Positions 21,700-33,240 of a DNA stretch of 64,000 bases are shown one piece after another. The stretch is from assembly GCA_930367215.1 (NCBI GenBank), contig OV884056.1, forward strand, positions 39,432,308-39,496,307, in the 5' to 3' direction. The stretch comes from Pollenia angustigena. Lineage: Eukaryota; Arthropoda; Insecta; Diptera; Polleniidae. The translations under genes and the position numbers were made by a program. Every line of letters starts with the position of its first letter. The first letter of the stretch is position 1. The notes beneath the pieces are model-generated. The model made no database searches. It was not told where the DNA came from and saw nothing but the letters and a program-made list of their open reading frames with translations.

Positions 21700-23284
21700 C
21701 AAGTAAGAGTGCTATATTCGGCTGTGCCGAATCTTATATACCCTTCACCATTGTGCGAGCAGAATACAGAGCAACTAGACAAAAACTAAATAAAACTGGT
21801 AAATATTTTTTTTAAATAAGAGACAACCGGTTTTGAACTTCGCTTTTCATAAGGGCCCAGAATATATGTACTTTATAGGGTGTAGGATCAATATTGTATA
21901 TACCTTTTTACCTTCGGTGAAGGGTATAAAAAGAGTAATTTTCGGGAATTCAGGGGTCTAATCACTGCATTCGATACTATCGTATCGAATAAACTATTGA
22001 ATTTTTTTGCATACGATAGACACTGGCGTATCGAATGAAAACTCGATAAATGTAATGTCGAGTTGCTCGATGTCGAATGCTATTATTTCAAATTCAATAC
22101 ATTTCATTCGATATCGAGTTTCAAGATACCAAAATAAATAATTTCGATGCATTTTGCTCGATATCGTATGCGGTGATTAGACCCCAGTATTTCGGTTATA
22201 ACTCATACAAATTTCCGACATTTTGGTATATAAGTCATATACATAGGACATATGGCAGCCCTAAAATTTAGGTTTTTATAAAAATTTTGATGTTTTTTAG
22301 CCCATTTTTGGAGTATTTTGCTCATAAATTACCCATTGTCTAACCGATTTGATAGTTTTATATACCGACGTGTTAAGGAAGAATTTTACCAATTACTTAA
22401 GTTATATTTATATATAAACATTTATATAAACTTGTTAATATATATTTTAACAAAGTTAATTATAAAAAGAGTAATTTTTGGGGATTCAGTATTTCGGTTA
22501 TAACTCTGCCATTTTCTAACCGATTTGGCAGATTTATATACCGACGTGTTGAAGAAGAAATTTACCATTTACTTTAGTTATAAAGCTTGGACTCGGGGAG
22601 ATCTATGGTTCCCGAAAATGGGTATTTAATTTTGGTCATAACTTTTTTGTGTCTGAACCGATTTTCCCGAGTTTTTTGTAAAATATCTTCTACTAAAAAT
22701 TTCCGATATTTTGATATAAAAGTCATATCCATAGGGCATATGGCAGCCCTAAAATTTAGGTTTTTATAAAATTTTTAATTTTTTTTGTACGGGAGGTACC
22801 ACGCCCACTTCTCCAATCCTGCCCACATTTTGTAGGATGGTGTGTATTGGCAACCTTAATGTGTGTACCTAATTTGGAAACTTTGGCTCTTGCCGTTCTC
22901 AAGATATACAGAAATAAAAAAATACAACAACAAGGGATTTTTGGAAAAATTTAGAGATAGTCGTGGTTTTTTGCTCATATCTCCGTCATTTTTGGACCGA
23001 TCTGGCTGAATTTCAATAGCAAACTTAAACGGAGTATATGTGACATAAATATATATCAACCTAGTCCAGATCATTTCTGGGGTTTTCGGAAAACCCATTT
23101 CAACATACACACGGACAGATGGACAGACGGACGGACGGACAGACGGACAACCGGATTTGAACTTCGCTTTCCATAAGGACCCAGAATATATATACTTTAT
23201 AGGGTGTAGGATCAATATTGTGGAACATACAAACGGAATGACAAAGTTATATATACCCTCTTACCTTCGGTGAAGGGTATAAAA
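21700..23284 (+). repeat. HINE-like repeat R2, composite, nested
   Basis: Starts aagtaagagtgctatattcg with the hairpin and TATACCCTTCACC. A first terminus ttcggtgaagggtataaa is at about 21,913-21,931, and sequence continues through duplicated gagtaatttttggggattca blocks and a (GGAC)n run at about 23,112-23,150 to a second terminus at 23,270-23,284. It carries a 231-bp MITE at 21,954. Confidence 0.75.
21954..22184. mobile_element. 231-bp MITE with CAG target duplication
   Basis: Ends are GGGTCTAATCACTGCAT and, inverted, GGGTCTAATCACCGCAT. CAG is present at 21,951-21,953 and 22,185-22,187. The paralogous empty site at about 22,482 (gattcagtatttcgg) confirms a single CAG, so the duplication is 3 bp. 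The interior is rich in attcgatatcga motifs. Superfamily uncertain; PIF/Harbinger makes 3-bp duplications, but usually TWA. Confidence 0.75.
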
Positions 23285-23601
23285 ATAATGACTTACTTTT
23301 TAATGCGTTCATTTTGGGACACGCCTTGTAAAATTCATTGTTTCTTTCAGTAGAATTATAAGTAGTGCCTTAATGTTTTTCTGATTACTCAACACATTAT
23401 TTTGTAGGCGAAGTTTTTACTGGGTACTTGTATCGGTACTTGTATCGGTTTGAATCATTAAAGAATAAAAAGCAGCATTTAACAACGTTCTTATTAGTTT
23501 TTTAGTACTATACAATACAATAAGAACTACGACCCATTAGAATTTTTTTATCTTAGGAAAAAAAATTAAAGAACGATCCTTAACGTTATTCCAGAAATCA
23601 A

Positions 23602-23871
23602 CCAGTAAAAACTTCGCCTACTTTTTCAAAATTAATAGCTTCTTTAAGTCATTATTTTGTAGCTTTCTTCTATAACTACATCTATAACAACTTCTATAAC
23701 TACTTTTTTCTGGATGTATGCAGGTAAAAAAATAATGACTTACTTTTTAACGCGTTCATTTTGGAACATCCCTTGTAAAATTCATTGGTTCTTTCAGTAG
23801 AATTATTAGTAGTGCTCTTATGTGTTTCTGATTACTCAACACATTATTTTGTAGGCGAAGTTTTTACTGGG
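23602..23871. mobile_element. CCAGTAAAAACTTCGCC MITE, uninterrupted
   Basis: The left end CCAGTAAAAACTTCGCCTAC and inverted right end CCCAGTAAAAACTTCGCC match exactly apart from the first base. It is the empty-site reference for the interrupted copy at 21,571. Confidence 0.75.
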
Positions 23872-23877
23872 TCGCTA

Positions 23878-24309
23878 CCCAGTAAAAAAAATGTGAGTTT
23901 TTTGAAGCACTACCAAGAAAAAGGTCATACTCAAGCGCTTCAATTAGATAGCTCTTATAAAGCAGTAAATGATAACGAATAAAACATACAAAAAAGCTGC
24001 TATTTTAGTGCTGACAACGAAGAGGGTTTTTAAGCGGAAAAAAAAATATATTATGGTTTACGAAAATAATTGAAAAAAGGCATTTAAACAAGTAAAAGCA
24101 AAACATTTATATAGTTAGCCCTTAAAAAAGCACTCTGGGAGCGCTTTGTTTGCATGTTAAAAGAAGCGCTTATTGTCAGCAGAAAATAGTCCTCCAAACC
24201 GGGAACACCCCATACAAAAATCAGGCATCCCATCAGCAGGTTTGAAGCGATTTGAGGTATGCATTCATACAAAAAACCTGCTCCTTTTGTAAGCGCAGTT
24301 TTTACTGGG
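23878..24309. mobile_element. CCCAGTAAAAA MITE, 432 bp
   Basis: Ends CCCAGTAAAAA on both sides; flanked by TCGCTA at 23,872-23,877 and 24,310-24,315. It sits directly against the right end of the MITE at 23,602. The interior differs from that family (possible coding remnants were not identified). Confidence 0.65.
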
Positions 24310-24429
24310 TCGCTATGTATTTATTTTAAATCTAAATATTTATTTTATTTTTAAATTAAACCGGTTATGGTAAAACCATAATCTACGATGTTAATAGGGA
24401 GTCCCACCTGAAAGTCAAGTTGTTTGCGC

Positions 24430-24795
24430 AACTTAAATGGACCTTTCTTTGTTTCAGTATTTAACAACATCTATCATAGAGAGGTACCCAATTGAGCAGC
24501 TCATTTGAGCATTTCGTGCACATCGTGATTTTTATGCATAATCGGCCAAATGTTTCCACAATCGGGAGAATTGTGAGCAAATTTCAGCAAACCGGGTCTG
24601 TTGAAAATGGGAAAACATATGTGCATGCTCGCCCAGTTACTTCTGCGGCTGGCGGCGTTATCGGGCCGTACTTCTTCGAAAATGAGGTCGGCCAAGCAAT
24701 TACCGTGAGTGGTGTTCGCTATCGCGAGATGATAACCGACTTCCTATAGCCAGAAATTGAGGAAATGGACCCAGACGATATGTGGTTTATAGGTG
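24430..24795 (+). pseudogene. Tc1/mariner-type transposase relic
   Basis: Reads an N-terminal second-HTH-like piece (TIGRIVSKFQQTGSVENGK) joined directly to a core piece (AAGGVIGPYFFENEVGQA, then ITVSGVRYREMITDFL), then TAG and PEIEEMDPDDMWF in the same phase. The first catalytic Asp region between these pieces is deleted, and the relic stops just before the second Asp motif. A frame change occurs within FRAHRDFYA near 24,525. It is the same broad family as 17,059-17,919 but a different deletion. No TIRs recognised. Confidence 0.75.
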
Positions 24796-25133
24796 TTTAC
24801 TGGTCAAACGGTTTTTTATACCGTAACTGCTGCTCCAGCTTTGGAAAATAATCAAAAATTTAATATTAATTTCAATACCAATTACTTTTGACCGATACCG
24901 AGTATATTTTCACCGATACTACTTGGTACTCGGTTGCTAAGTATCGATTACAAAAATACTTGGTACTTATATAAAAGTATCGAATATGTACTTGTATTTA
25001 CTCGTATCGTTTCATCCCTACCAGGGGCTCGAACCCAGGCTTTCACGGACGGATTACCCTAACATGTTTCAATCGTATCAAAATTTGGATTTAGAACCAT
25101 AAACAGTTCAACAAAAATAACCACAATACTCAT

Positions 25134-26524
25134 TAATTTTAAATATTTAAAAAATTTTTATGGTTTTGGGTTAAGATTTTATGATATGTCTAAAACTACT
25201 GCGAAAATTTGGAAACCATAACTTACTTTTTACGGACCTGGAAAAGGGAACAAAAAAGATGTACAAGAATCAAGATTATAATAAACGCAAAATTTGTTTT
25301 GTTTAAAACACTTAAAAATTTTTGCTGGGCGTTTTTTCTTTAACTAATGGTAGTGAGCACTAAAAATCAAAGAGCAAATTCATGAACATTTTTACCTTAG
25401 ATTTTTTATTATGGTTTGAGAATATAAACTATCTAGCAAACCTAATTTGAGCGTTCAACGTTGATAAAATTAAATGCTATCAATAATTAGTATTGTGCTA
25501 TCATAATCATAAAATTAAATGTTTTAAATAACTAATAACATTTTGCTTATCTCAAAACCAAAACCGCAAACTATACCTTAATTTGTTTGTCATTTTCTTG
25601 ATATACGAAAGATAAGTAGAAAAATAAAAATAGGAAAATATTAAAAACCATACAATCTTTATCACACAAACAAAGCGAAGCATCAAACTAATTAATTAAA
25701 TGCTTACACTTTTAACCATAAAGTAATAATGAGAAAATACATATCATGACACAAACATAGATATACTACACACACACATACATACATACATTTTCACTCA
25801 CACACATCTAAAGGAAAAAAAGATTCATCATGTGTTTTAGAGGTAAAATGTTGACACTCAACATAAGATGATGTGTGTCTCTTATGTACATTCTGGTTTA
25901 AGTAGACTATATGTATTTTTCGATGTGCTAACTTTATGCTACACACTCACATACGCAATAGTCTAAAGTATAATAACCTTGGTCAGTTTGGTAAAGAAAA
26001 TGTGCATACAAGCTCATATATGTTCAAGAGTTCAACAAGAGCAATAACAACAACTTAAACAATGTATGACGAAAAAAAATATTAAATAAAAAACAAAGAA
26101 GGAAACACAAAAACAACGGTAAACAAAAGTTTAATGATGATGACGTTGTTGATAATGATTATAGTAATAGCACTGGTGGTGACAGAAACAACACTACTAG
26201 CCTACCATCACAGCTACCACAACAATAACAAGAACATATGGTCTATATATGACAACTACCATGTCACATGCATAATAGAAGGAGATAAGATAATGTTATG
26301 CAAAGAATACTCCATCGAGACCATGATGTCAACAACAGGAACACCACTCATATTTAGTGACCATAATTTGAGTGAAAACACAAAAGCATTGGGGTGGTTC
26401 TACTTATTAACAATAATTTTTTAGTTGCATGTCGTTAGGTCCATGGACATTAGGGTGTTCGAAAAATAAAGTTGAATCAGTCACCCCTAAACATACCGAC
26501 CGCCCTTTTAAAGAGTGGTCTTAC
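25134..26524. other. unassigned intergenic DNA
   Basis: AT-rich, with a CACACA/CATACATA microsatellite at about 25,765-25,800. A 96-codon plus frame at 26,134-26,424 starts in ATG/ACA-rich low-complexity DNA and has no recognisable domain. Confidence 0.5.
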
Positions 26525-27952
26525 TTAACCTTTATGTCAACAGCTACATAACCGGGTATGTTTTGCGTATTAAAACCGCTATATCATGAAAAGTAATCAT
26601 CGGATCTACGTGAAATTTTATGATATCCTTAATAAAAGTGTTCTATACCAAATGCCTACACCTGGGTGAAATTGGTCATGTTGGGGCAAAGGGAAGGACA
26701 ATTTTCAATTTGTACCCCTTACGTCAACAGCTGCATACCTGGGTATGCATAGTCAAACGTATACAAATAAAATTTATTTTACATGCTTACTGCATAAAGT
26801 TAGTAAGTAAAATTAATTTTCAAGATAAAAATGCAAAAAACTAATATTATAATTAAAGATGAAAATTAACCAGTTATAAATAATTAAACATTTTTAACTA
26901 AAACTATTGCATTGCGACATATCAGTAGAATGAACTGCAAATACGGGTCTTTGGCATAATGTGCAGACCTTCATTGTTGGACGAGGTTTCTATTCAGCAT
27001 CAAAAATATAACCGTTATTGCTGCCGCTTTTTCGGTTTGCTTACGTTACTCGCGTGTATTCCCGTTTTCGAAACGTATAAAGCGTCCTATTGCCTAGAAG
27101 CGCCGTACACTTATCGCACCGCGATATAGCGGATGTGCGGTTGTTTCCTACAAGTCTTAAGTCTGAACGTTGCCAAAACGTGTTACGCCACTCAGTAAGA
27201 GAAGACCAAAATATCCTCACGCTCATAGCATTAATTTCCTGGCTTAAGAATAATTAGGTCGCAAATTTCATCGTACATTATCAACCTGAATGTTTCCATA
27301 ATAGAAACCCCTTGTGTACATCTTACTGATTCATAGTTTGCAGACTTTAGTTAGTTGTGGGAACGGAACTTGACAGTTTGTGGTGGTGCAGCAAACAAAA
27401 TTATTCCATCTTTGCGTACAGCTGTGTCCACTTTGACACCGTATATCATAAAATTCGTCACTGTCTTCAGTTTCATCATCTATATTGTATTTTGGTAACT
27501 GGAATTTTTCCACATCGGAGTAATTTCGAGATACACCAGCGTCGGTTCTGTCCATAACTCCTTCGGACACTTATAAATCTTTGACAAATATGTTCTTGTT
27601 GTTTCTCATAATCAAGTGCACTTTTTTGCCTTGGAGTGAGTCTTTCATCATCTGCATTTTTAACTTGCTCTGAATTACCTGGTGTTATAAGATTTTTACC
27701 AAAAAATTAAGTTTGAAAACAACGACAAAACTTGTGTTTGATAAAAAACCCCATTTTCCAAATATTTTAACTCACAAAACCACAAAAGTAAAAACCAAAC
27801 TAATAACCACCTTTCTTTAATATTTAAACTAAAAATCGCCAAAGCGAAACAGCATATAACAAAAAAAAATCCCATATAAAATATATGTGTATACCCGGGT
27901 ATGCTTACTGTTGACGTAAGTATAATTTTTCATCTGTTGACATAAAGGTTAA
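26525..27952 (-). mobile_element. piggyBac-like TTAA element (family a)
   Basis: The perfect ends TTAACCTTTATGTCAACAG and inverse include the TTAA at 26,525-26,528 and 27,949-27,952. A palindrome of the type CATACCCGGGTATG recurs at 26,547-26,560, 26,734-26,747 and 27,890-27,903, each associated with a gtcaacag block. Minus-strand frames at 27,331-27,570 and 26,950-27,226 include an acidic stretch (DDETEDSDEFYD) and Cys pairs (CDKC, CTLC) that could be transposase N- and C-terminal remnants; that is weak. Confidence 0.7.
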
Positions 27953-28020
27953 ACGTCTGATTAGTATGATTATCGCTTTGGGTTCGAGAGCTCCCGGGTC
28001 CACATCCCGGTTGAGCCCCC
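27949..28020 (+). pseudogene. tRNA-Pro(UGG)-like relic
   Basis: The tract from cgctttgggt through gagagctcccgggtccac to atcccggttgagccccc follows eukaryotic tRNA-Pro closely in the anticodon loop (TTTGGGT, anticodon TGG), variable region and T arm. At the 5' side gtctgattagtatgatt resembles the D arm. The anticodon stem has two mismatches, and the first bases overlap the end of the adjacent piggyBac-like element, so a functional tRNA is unlikely. It may be a tRNA-derived SINE head. Confidence 0.55.
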
Positions 28021-28869
28021 GAAATCTAGCTTTTTTAATGAAAACATTTTCATAGATTTTATGAATTATTAATTTAAAAATATTTATTCAGGGGGGCCTA
28101 CTGTCCAACGCGATGGGAATGAAAATGTTCAAATCTAGCGATTTGTACTCTTTAATGCGTTTGCGCATTTGTCTTTCGCATCTATTAATTTTTTTCTTTT
28201 CGCAAATCATCACTTTTAATTTTATTACAATTTTCCAATTCCAAAGAACTCTTAAAACCTCTCCTTCAATGTATGTTGACACCAACCTGTCTCTCTAGTT
28301 CTCGTAAGTTTTCATTCGTCAGTCCTAAAATCGCAGAGTCGCTTTCCTAAAAAGTGCGACCACTCCGAGTGATCCGGGCGTTGCCACCAATACCCGCATT
28401 CATTAGGAGAAATATACTGATATCTCTGTGAATGCGCATCGATATACTCTGGTTTCCATCCGCATCACAAGAACAATGTTAACTATTAGGGGTGATATAA
28501 CGTGTCATACCGAATTTCAAAAATCAGTAAGAGTTTGTTGAAATTTAAAAACCCGAAAATCCTTTTAGATACACCCAAAAAAGTAATGCAATTGGCAGAT
28601 TTGCTCTAACAATAGTTTAGTTTCATTTCGCGTTACAGGTATTGAGGCTGGTGGCGATGACCCGAATTATGGTGCTCTGTGTTATTGGTAATGAAACGGT
28701 ATGCAGTTAGTGTGAAATTAAAAATTGTTTAGCTTCTACTGAAAATTTTGAATAAATGATCAAGTGCTAATATCTAGATTATAATCGGCACAAGGAACTA
28801 TTATATATTAAAATATATTAAACACATAACAAAATTTTAGTTTGATCTATTTTCTATAAATACTATAGA
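28021..28869. other. unassigned intergenic DNA
   Basis: Short frames at 28,088-28,298 on both strands lack recognisable motifs. No repeat ends found. Confidence 0.5.
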
Positions 28870-29493
28870 GTACACAAAAAAGAAAAATCAATCCATCCGT
28901 ACTCAAATCAATCCAAAGCGGTAGTAATAGTACGCTGAGTACGGATTTTCTTGAATCAAGTACAGAAGGATTGATTCAAGTTCCGATTTTCAATAGCAAA
29001 ATACTTAAGTCATTAAATGAGATTGATTTAAGTAAAACTAAGATTGAATCAAATGTGCTTGATTTAAGTAGTATAAAGTTGATTTTATCTTGCATTAGAA
29101 AGAAAAATTATTATGATTTATTTACTTTCTCGTATTACACTTTACAGAATGATAAAACACCAACATCATGCCCGATATGGTTTTTACTTTAGAAATCTTA
29201 TGTACATATTTTACCCAAAATATAAACTAAATGAGAGGTAAGAGTTCAAATTTACTTTTTAACCATTTGTGGTAAACTTGAGTATGGCCATCCCCATTTT
29301 CAATGTGTGTAGAAAATCAAAACATGCGTAAGCCGGAGAGTTAAACACAACGAAAAGTTAAATCTTTTTTTTTACTTGATTTAAGAATTGTATACTTATT
29401 TCAAGAAATTCCGGGATTGATTTTCGAAAGTAATCCCATTTATGATTTCTTTGAGTACGTTTTGGTGTTATTCGTACATAAATTTTTGTGTAC
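28870..29493. repeat. possible TIR element with GTACACAAAAA ends
   Basis: GTACACAAAAA at 28,870-28,880 and its inverse at 29,483-29,493, with a second matching inner block cgtactcaaa on both sides. The interior repeats gattgatt/aatcaatc motifs. No duplication readable. Confidence 0.4.
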
Positions 29494-31215
29494 GACTCGT
29501 TCTTAAAGTAATCATAAAAACATTATTTATACCGAGTGTTTTTCTCTTCTCTGTAGGGCGTCATAAAATCGGACTTAATTGACTTTCTTTCTTGTTACTG
29601 TTAGGCTTAAAGCAAATGCCAATTTTTATTGAACCATTTATCACCATGTCTAAGTGAACGATAGAAAACGGACACTATTTATAAAGTGTGGTCATATGTT
29701 GATGTTAAAAGCAACAAATGCAAACTTAAAATCCCCTGTACAAATGTGTAGATAAATACACACTTATGTACGCAACAACAGACGTGCATTCAAACAAACA
29801 CTCCCAGCTCTTGTTTTGTCAAACCTTTTTACATCATGATGCTATATATTTAAAAATATACATATGTATTAATTTGAGTCTAGAGCATGAATTAAGTATA
29901 CACAACCACACTCAGCGTTACCATTGTGATACTTAATTGGCAATTTGCCCGTTTTTATAGGCCGTTACTAGTCTTGATTCCCTTTTTAAATTTATCCGTT
30001 TGGATCACTTAATAACACTTCATGCTTTTTTTAGACACTTTTTGAAATTATGTTAAGAAATTTTATCAAAAATAAGCAACAAAAGATACTATACGGAACG
30101 TTTTTAAGATTTTTAGGCCGGGTATTTACCAAATCTAAAGTGTTGAACGTGACAGTCGTACGCATCAAAAATGCAATAACATTTTAAACAACAAGTATAT
30201 TTACGTTCTCTTAACCCTTAATTTATAGCACTAAGAAAGCACTGTTATCTATGCTAAAGTTTATGGAGGGCGCGTTTCTAGGTCAAAGATAATGGCAAAA
30301 GAAGTAGCGGTTCGAACATGAAAAAAATAGAAGTAGTTTTTGTGGACATGCACAAAAAGGCGCAATTCAGCGAAACCTGACAAAAATTTTTAGTCGAACT
30401 ACTTTCAGAATTTTACGTAGCAATGTAACATTAAAATGTCTTTGGCTTGATTCCAAAATCTTCTGTATTTTTTTTTAAGCCAAAATCTGGGTCGATACGT
30501 GACATTTCGAACGTGAAATTTTTTCCATAATAATTTAACTACATAATCATTAAAACGAAATAAAAATTTACCATTAATCCGAATAACCATCTAAGAACAT
30601 TTTTTTGGAATAATTTTCATCAAATATCAGTTTTTTAAGGAAGATAATATTAAAGAAAACATACAATAAAAGATTCTCACAAATAAGAAATTTCGTTTGC
30701 ACAACTTTGCAGAAAATTTATAAAATTAGTAAAATCTAAATATTTCTCTATAACAATATCGTAAAATAATCAGCTTTTAATTTTCGGTCACGGTGGACCT
30801 TTTGTCGGAAATGCCCATATACATTATGTTAAAAATGTTTTCGCATTGAAAAATATAATTGTCGAATCAGAGGCTTTTCGCAACGAAAATGTGTTATTGA
30901 AAATTAAAATAAACGATAAAGATATGAAGCCGTACTTGAAACAACTAACGCGGAATAATTTTGGTTTAAGACTGGTTATTTGAAAAATACGATAATATTC
31001 ACATGGGCTATAAAAATTCGTTGCATATATTTAATTTGCCTCATAGTATTGCAGCAAGTGAACAAGTTCTTTTTTTTCAGTTAACAAGCCGTAGGAATTA
31101 ATTTGTTCGAAATGGACCTGAAAGATGGACACCTTAAAAAGATTTATTACGAGGGACGTTACTGGCTTTTAATTTTCACGACTTGAAAATTTATTTTACG
31201 ATATACGAAGCTCAA
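29494..31215. other. mostly unassigned; possible MITE 30,119-30,818
   Basis: The inverse of GGGCATTTCCGACAAAAGGT at about 30,800-30,818 resembles the left end of the MITE at 45,747, with a weaker candidate left end GGGTATTTACC at 30,119. The remainder is AT-rich without a recognised gene. Confidence 0.35.
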
Positions 31216-31614
31216 ATAATTGAAGCACAGCCGCGAATAACGTTGTAAACGCCACATTTTGCAAAACCTGTTTTTTTGCAGATAACCGTTAACCTTACTC
31301 TCTTACACAGTTTAAACATCAAATCAACCAAAACTATGCACCTTAACGCCTTCAAAATGGCGTACAAAGTGTCAGCCAGTGGAAGAACATTGCAAGTTAC
31401 TAACAAAATGATGAAACCGAAATGGTTTTGCAGTGCGGAATAATGTTTTAAAAGCCTTTTGCATTAAAGTTTTTATTATCATTATTTTTAATAATAGAAA
31501 AAATTAAATTTTTAATACAAATAATGCTGCCTTTTCAAAAAACGTTTTTTTTGCTCTCCTGAAAAATTATTATTTTGTAACTTAAAACGTTATTCGCGGC
31601 TGTGCTTCAATTAT
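31216..31614. mobile_element. TIR element with perfect 29-bp ends
   Basis: The left TIR 31,216-31,244 and right TIR 31,586-31,614 are exact inverse copies, beginning ATAATTGAAGCACAGCCG. The 399-bp body has no recognisable transposase; the 64-codon minus frame at 31,212-31,406 runs into the TIR and is probably chance. Confidence 0.75.
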
Positions 31615-31778
31615 CTAAAGCTGGCCACACACTAGTGATTTGTGCATGTGATTTGGCGAGCTCGGCATCTTGTTACTTGTTAATGGGGCTATGCGCGCAC
31701 TAATCACAACTTATGGAAAATTTTAAATTTCTTTTGATTTGTTCGATGTGTTAGTAGGCTTGTGCGCGAACAATTTAA

Positions 31779-32237
31779 CCGTTCGCACTGGAGATTGAGC
31801 GGTTGGTACAGCTAACTTATCCTGGTGAAAATCATCCTTTGTTGGATCATTTTAAAACTGAGGCATTTGTAAACGGTATTCGTGATGCTGATGTTAAACT
31901 TGCGGTATGTGCATCACAGAAACCAACCTTTGCAGAAACTGTTTCATTTGCTTAAGCCCAGGAAACCGCAAGAATTATTTCAAGACCACAAGTAGGCAGA
32001 GTGCGAAGGCTCGATGTCACCACCAATGGTGAAAGGGATATTTTGCAGGATATAAAAGAGGCAGTTATGGAAGCTTTAAGCGAGAAGAAAACCAAAACTA
32101 AAATAGAATGTTATAACTGCGGTAAGACTGGTCAAATACAACGTAACTGTAAAGCACCGAAAAACGTTCAAGATCTGCTTCACCGCCCAGAAACAACCAG
32201 CGGGGTAATCGCCAGTCCTCACAAGAGTACCCGTTAA
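31779..32237 (+). pseudogene. gag: gypsy gag C-terminal part with zinc knuckle
   Basis: The phase containing ERLVQLTYPGENHPLLDHFK runs through IRDADVKLAVCASQKPTFAE, a capsid C-terminal pattern common in fly gypsy-type Gag. It is interrupted by TAA at 31,953-31,955, then continues in the same phase to a nucleocapsid knuckle CYNCGKTGQIQRNC. The fourth positions depart from the CX2CX4HX4C consensus: the expected His is replaced by Gln, so Zn binding may be impaired. It ends at TAA 32,235-32,237. pol lies one base downstream in phase, implying programmed frameshifting in the ancestor. Confidence 0.8.
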
Positions 32238-32238
32238 A

Positions 32239-33240
32239 CTAAAAAGAGCTAGCACTGCGGGGCGTGAGCTAGCTCCCACATCTAAGGGCCCCACAATTTC
32301 CATCTCAGTAATGCAACAGAGTAACAGAAATCTTACTGCTTGTGGTTATATCAACGGTCGAAAACGAGTTTTGACTGTGGACACTGGGGCATCACATTCG
32401 ATTATTAGGCCTGATTTAATACGACAGTCTATTGAACCACTAAGGGCCATTATTACAACTTGAAGTTAGCTAAAGTTAAAATTAAATTGACAGATAATAA
32501 TGTGTTATCTGTCAAAAAGCGTCTGTTAACTGTCGGATAACAGCTAACGCCAAGTTATAATAATGGCCCTAAGTGGAGTAAGTTTGCAAACAGCTACGGG
32601 TGAGCCTGCCACCGTCTATGGGAAAGTAAAAGTAAAATTAAGTATGGCCAATACAAGTGCCCACCATGTATTTATCGTGGCTGATATTGTAGACGAAGTT
32701 ATTATTGGCTCAGATTTTATGATTGGACAAGGTATTCGTCTGGATATGGGACAACAAATTATGACTTGGCGTAATGCTGAAATTCCCCTTGATGTTGGAT
32801 ACGAAAGCAAGGCTCATGTGAGACAGTTACTCGCCCTTGAACGTGAAAAATTGCCACCCAAGTCAGAAACCATAGTATGGGCGCGCATGGAGGGAGATTG
32901 TGAGGACAACAATAGTTTATGGGTGGTAGAGCTAGCAGCAATAACAGGTGACATAGTAACAGCGAATGCCCTCGTTAAAACCAAAAACAGCTTAGTTCCA
33001 GTAATAGTTTTAAATTTATCAAATAGCGAAAAGGTTCTGACGCAGAACTTTAAGATTGGGCAATGTGCTTCAACAGAGGCAATCATACGTCGCGAGGAAC
33101 ACCCAGACGCAGCTAAAAAGGGTACCACGGACCAGGAGTTACTAGAGGAACATGTGCGGAAATGGACCGAAAAACTGAGGCCGCCCGAGAAAATAAGGCT
33201 AAGCAACACGAAATTAACACCGGCGACGCTAAGCCAATAA
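32239..33240 (+). pseudogene. pol: gypsy protease and pol N-terminal part, split by a MITE
   Basis: Upstream of the insertion the frame reads GYINGRKRVLTVDTGASHS, with the aspartic protease active site DTGA. After the 126-bp MITE it resumes in the same phase with SGVSLQTATG, then VADIVDEVIIGSDFM, which carries the hydrophobic-hydrophobic-G (IIG) motif of retropepsins. The following 150 residues are the poorly conserved linker to RT. The frame stops at 33,238-33,240. A different phase, entered around 33,150-33,200, leads towards RT. Confidence 0.8.
32444..32569. mobile_element. 126-bp PIF/Harbinger-type MITE
   Basis: Ends are GGGCCATTATTACAACTTG and, inverted, GGGCCATTATTATAACTTG, with TAA at 32,441-32,443 and 32,570-32,572. 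A 3-bp TAA duplication with GGGCC ends suits PIF/Harbinger. The inner arms continue to pair, so the whole element folds as a hairpin. Insert plus duplication is 129 bp, a multiple of three, so the phase is kept, but an in-frame TGA lies inside. Confidence 0.85.

Larger units (their letters stand above)
21571..23425. mobile_element. CCC(A/T)GTAAAAACTTCG MITE, interrupted
   Basis: The left end CCCTGTAAAAACTTCGC and inverted right end CCCAGTAAAAACTTCGC are flanked by TACTTA and TACTTG. The uninterrupted relative at 23,602-23,871 shows that the two halves (21,571-21,699 and 23,285-23,425) were contiguous before an R2 repeat entered. Confidence 0.75.
21465..25020. mobile_element. hAT-type element, non-autonomous, multiply interrupted
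   Basis: The ends are TAGAGATGAAACGATAC and, inverted, TAGGGATGAAACGATAC. The flanking 8-mers are CCAGCGGG (21,457-21,464) and CCAGGGGC (25,021-25,028), six of eight matching, consistent with an aged hAT duplication. Subterminal tatcgatac repeats occur on both sides. No hAT transposase. It hosts MITEs at 21,571, 23,602 and 23,878 and a mariner-type relic at 24,430. Confidence 0.7.
21277..25133 (-). repeat. S repeat copy 2, split by a hAT element
   Basis: The left end GTATTGTGGTTATTTTTGTT is matched in inverse at the right end (25,100-25,128). Between them lies the S arm up to 21,464, then a 3.56-kb hAT insertion, then the remainder of the tRNA-like core (ggggctcgaacccaggcttt). The hAT therefore landed in the T-arm side of the tRNA-like module. 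Confidence 0.6.

Noticed and set aside
22856..23215. 119-codon minus-strand frame with a PSVRPSVCPSVR repeat
   Set aside because: Translation of the GGAC/GTCC run of the R2 repeat.
26134..26424. 96-codon plus-strand frame with a hydrophobic start
   Set aside because: The start is ATG/ACA-rich low-complexity DNA; no conserved motif or splice context recognised, so not called as a gene.
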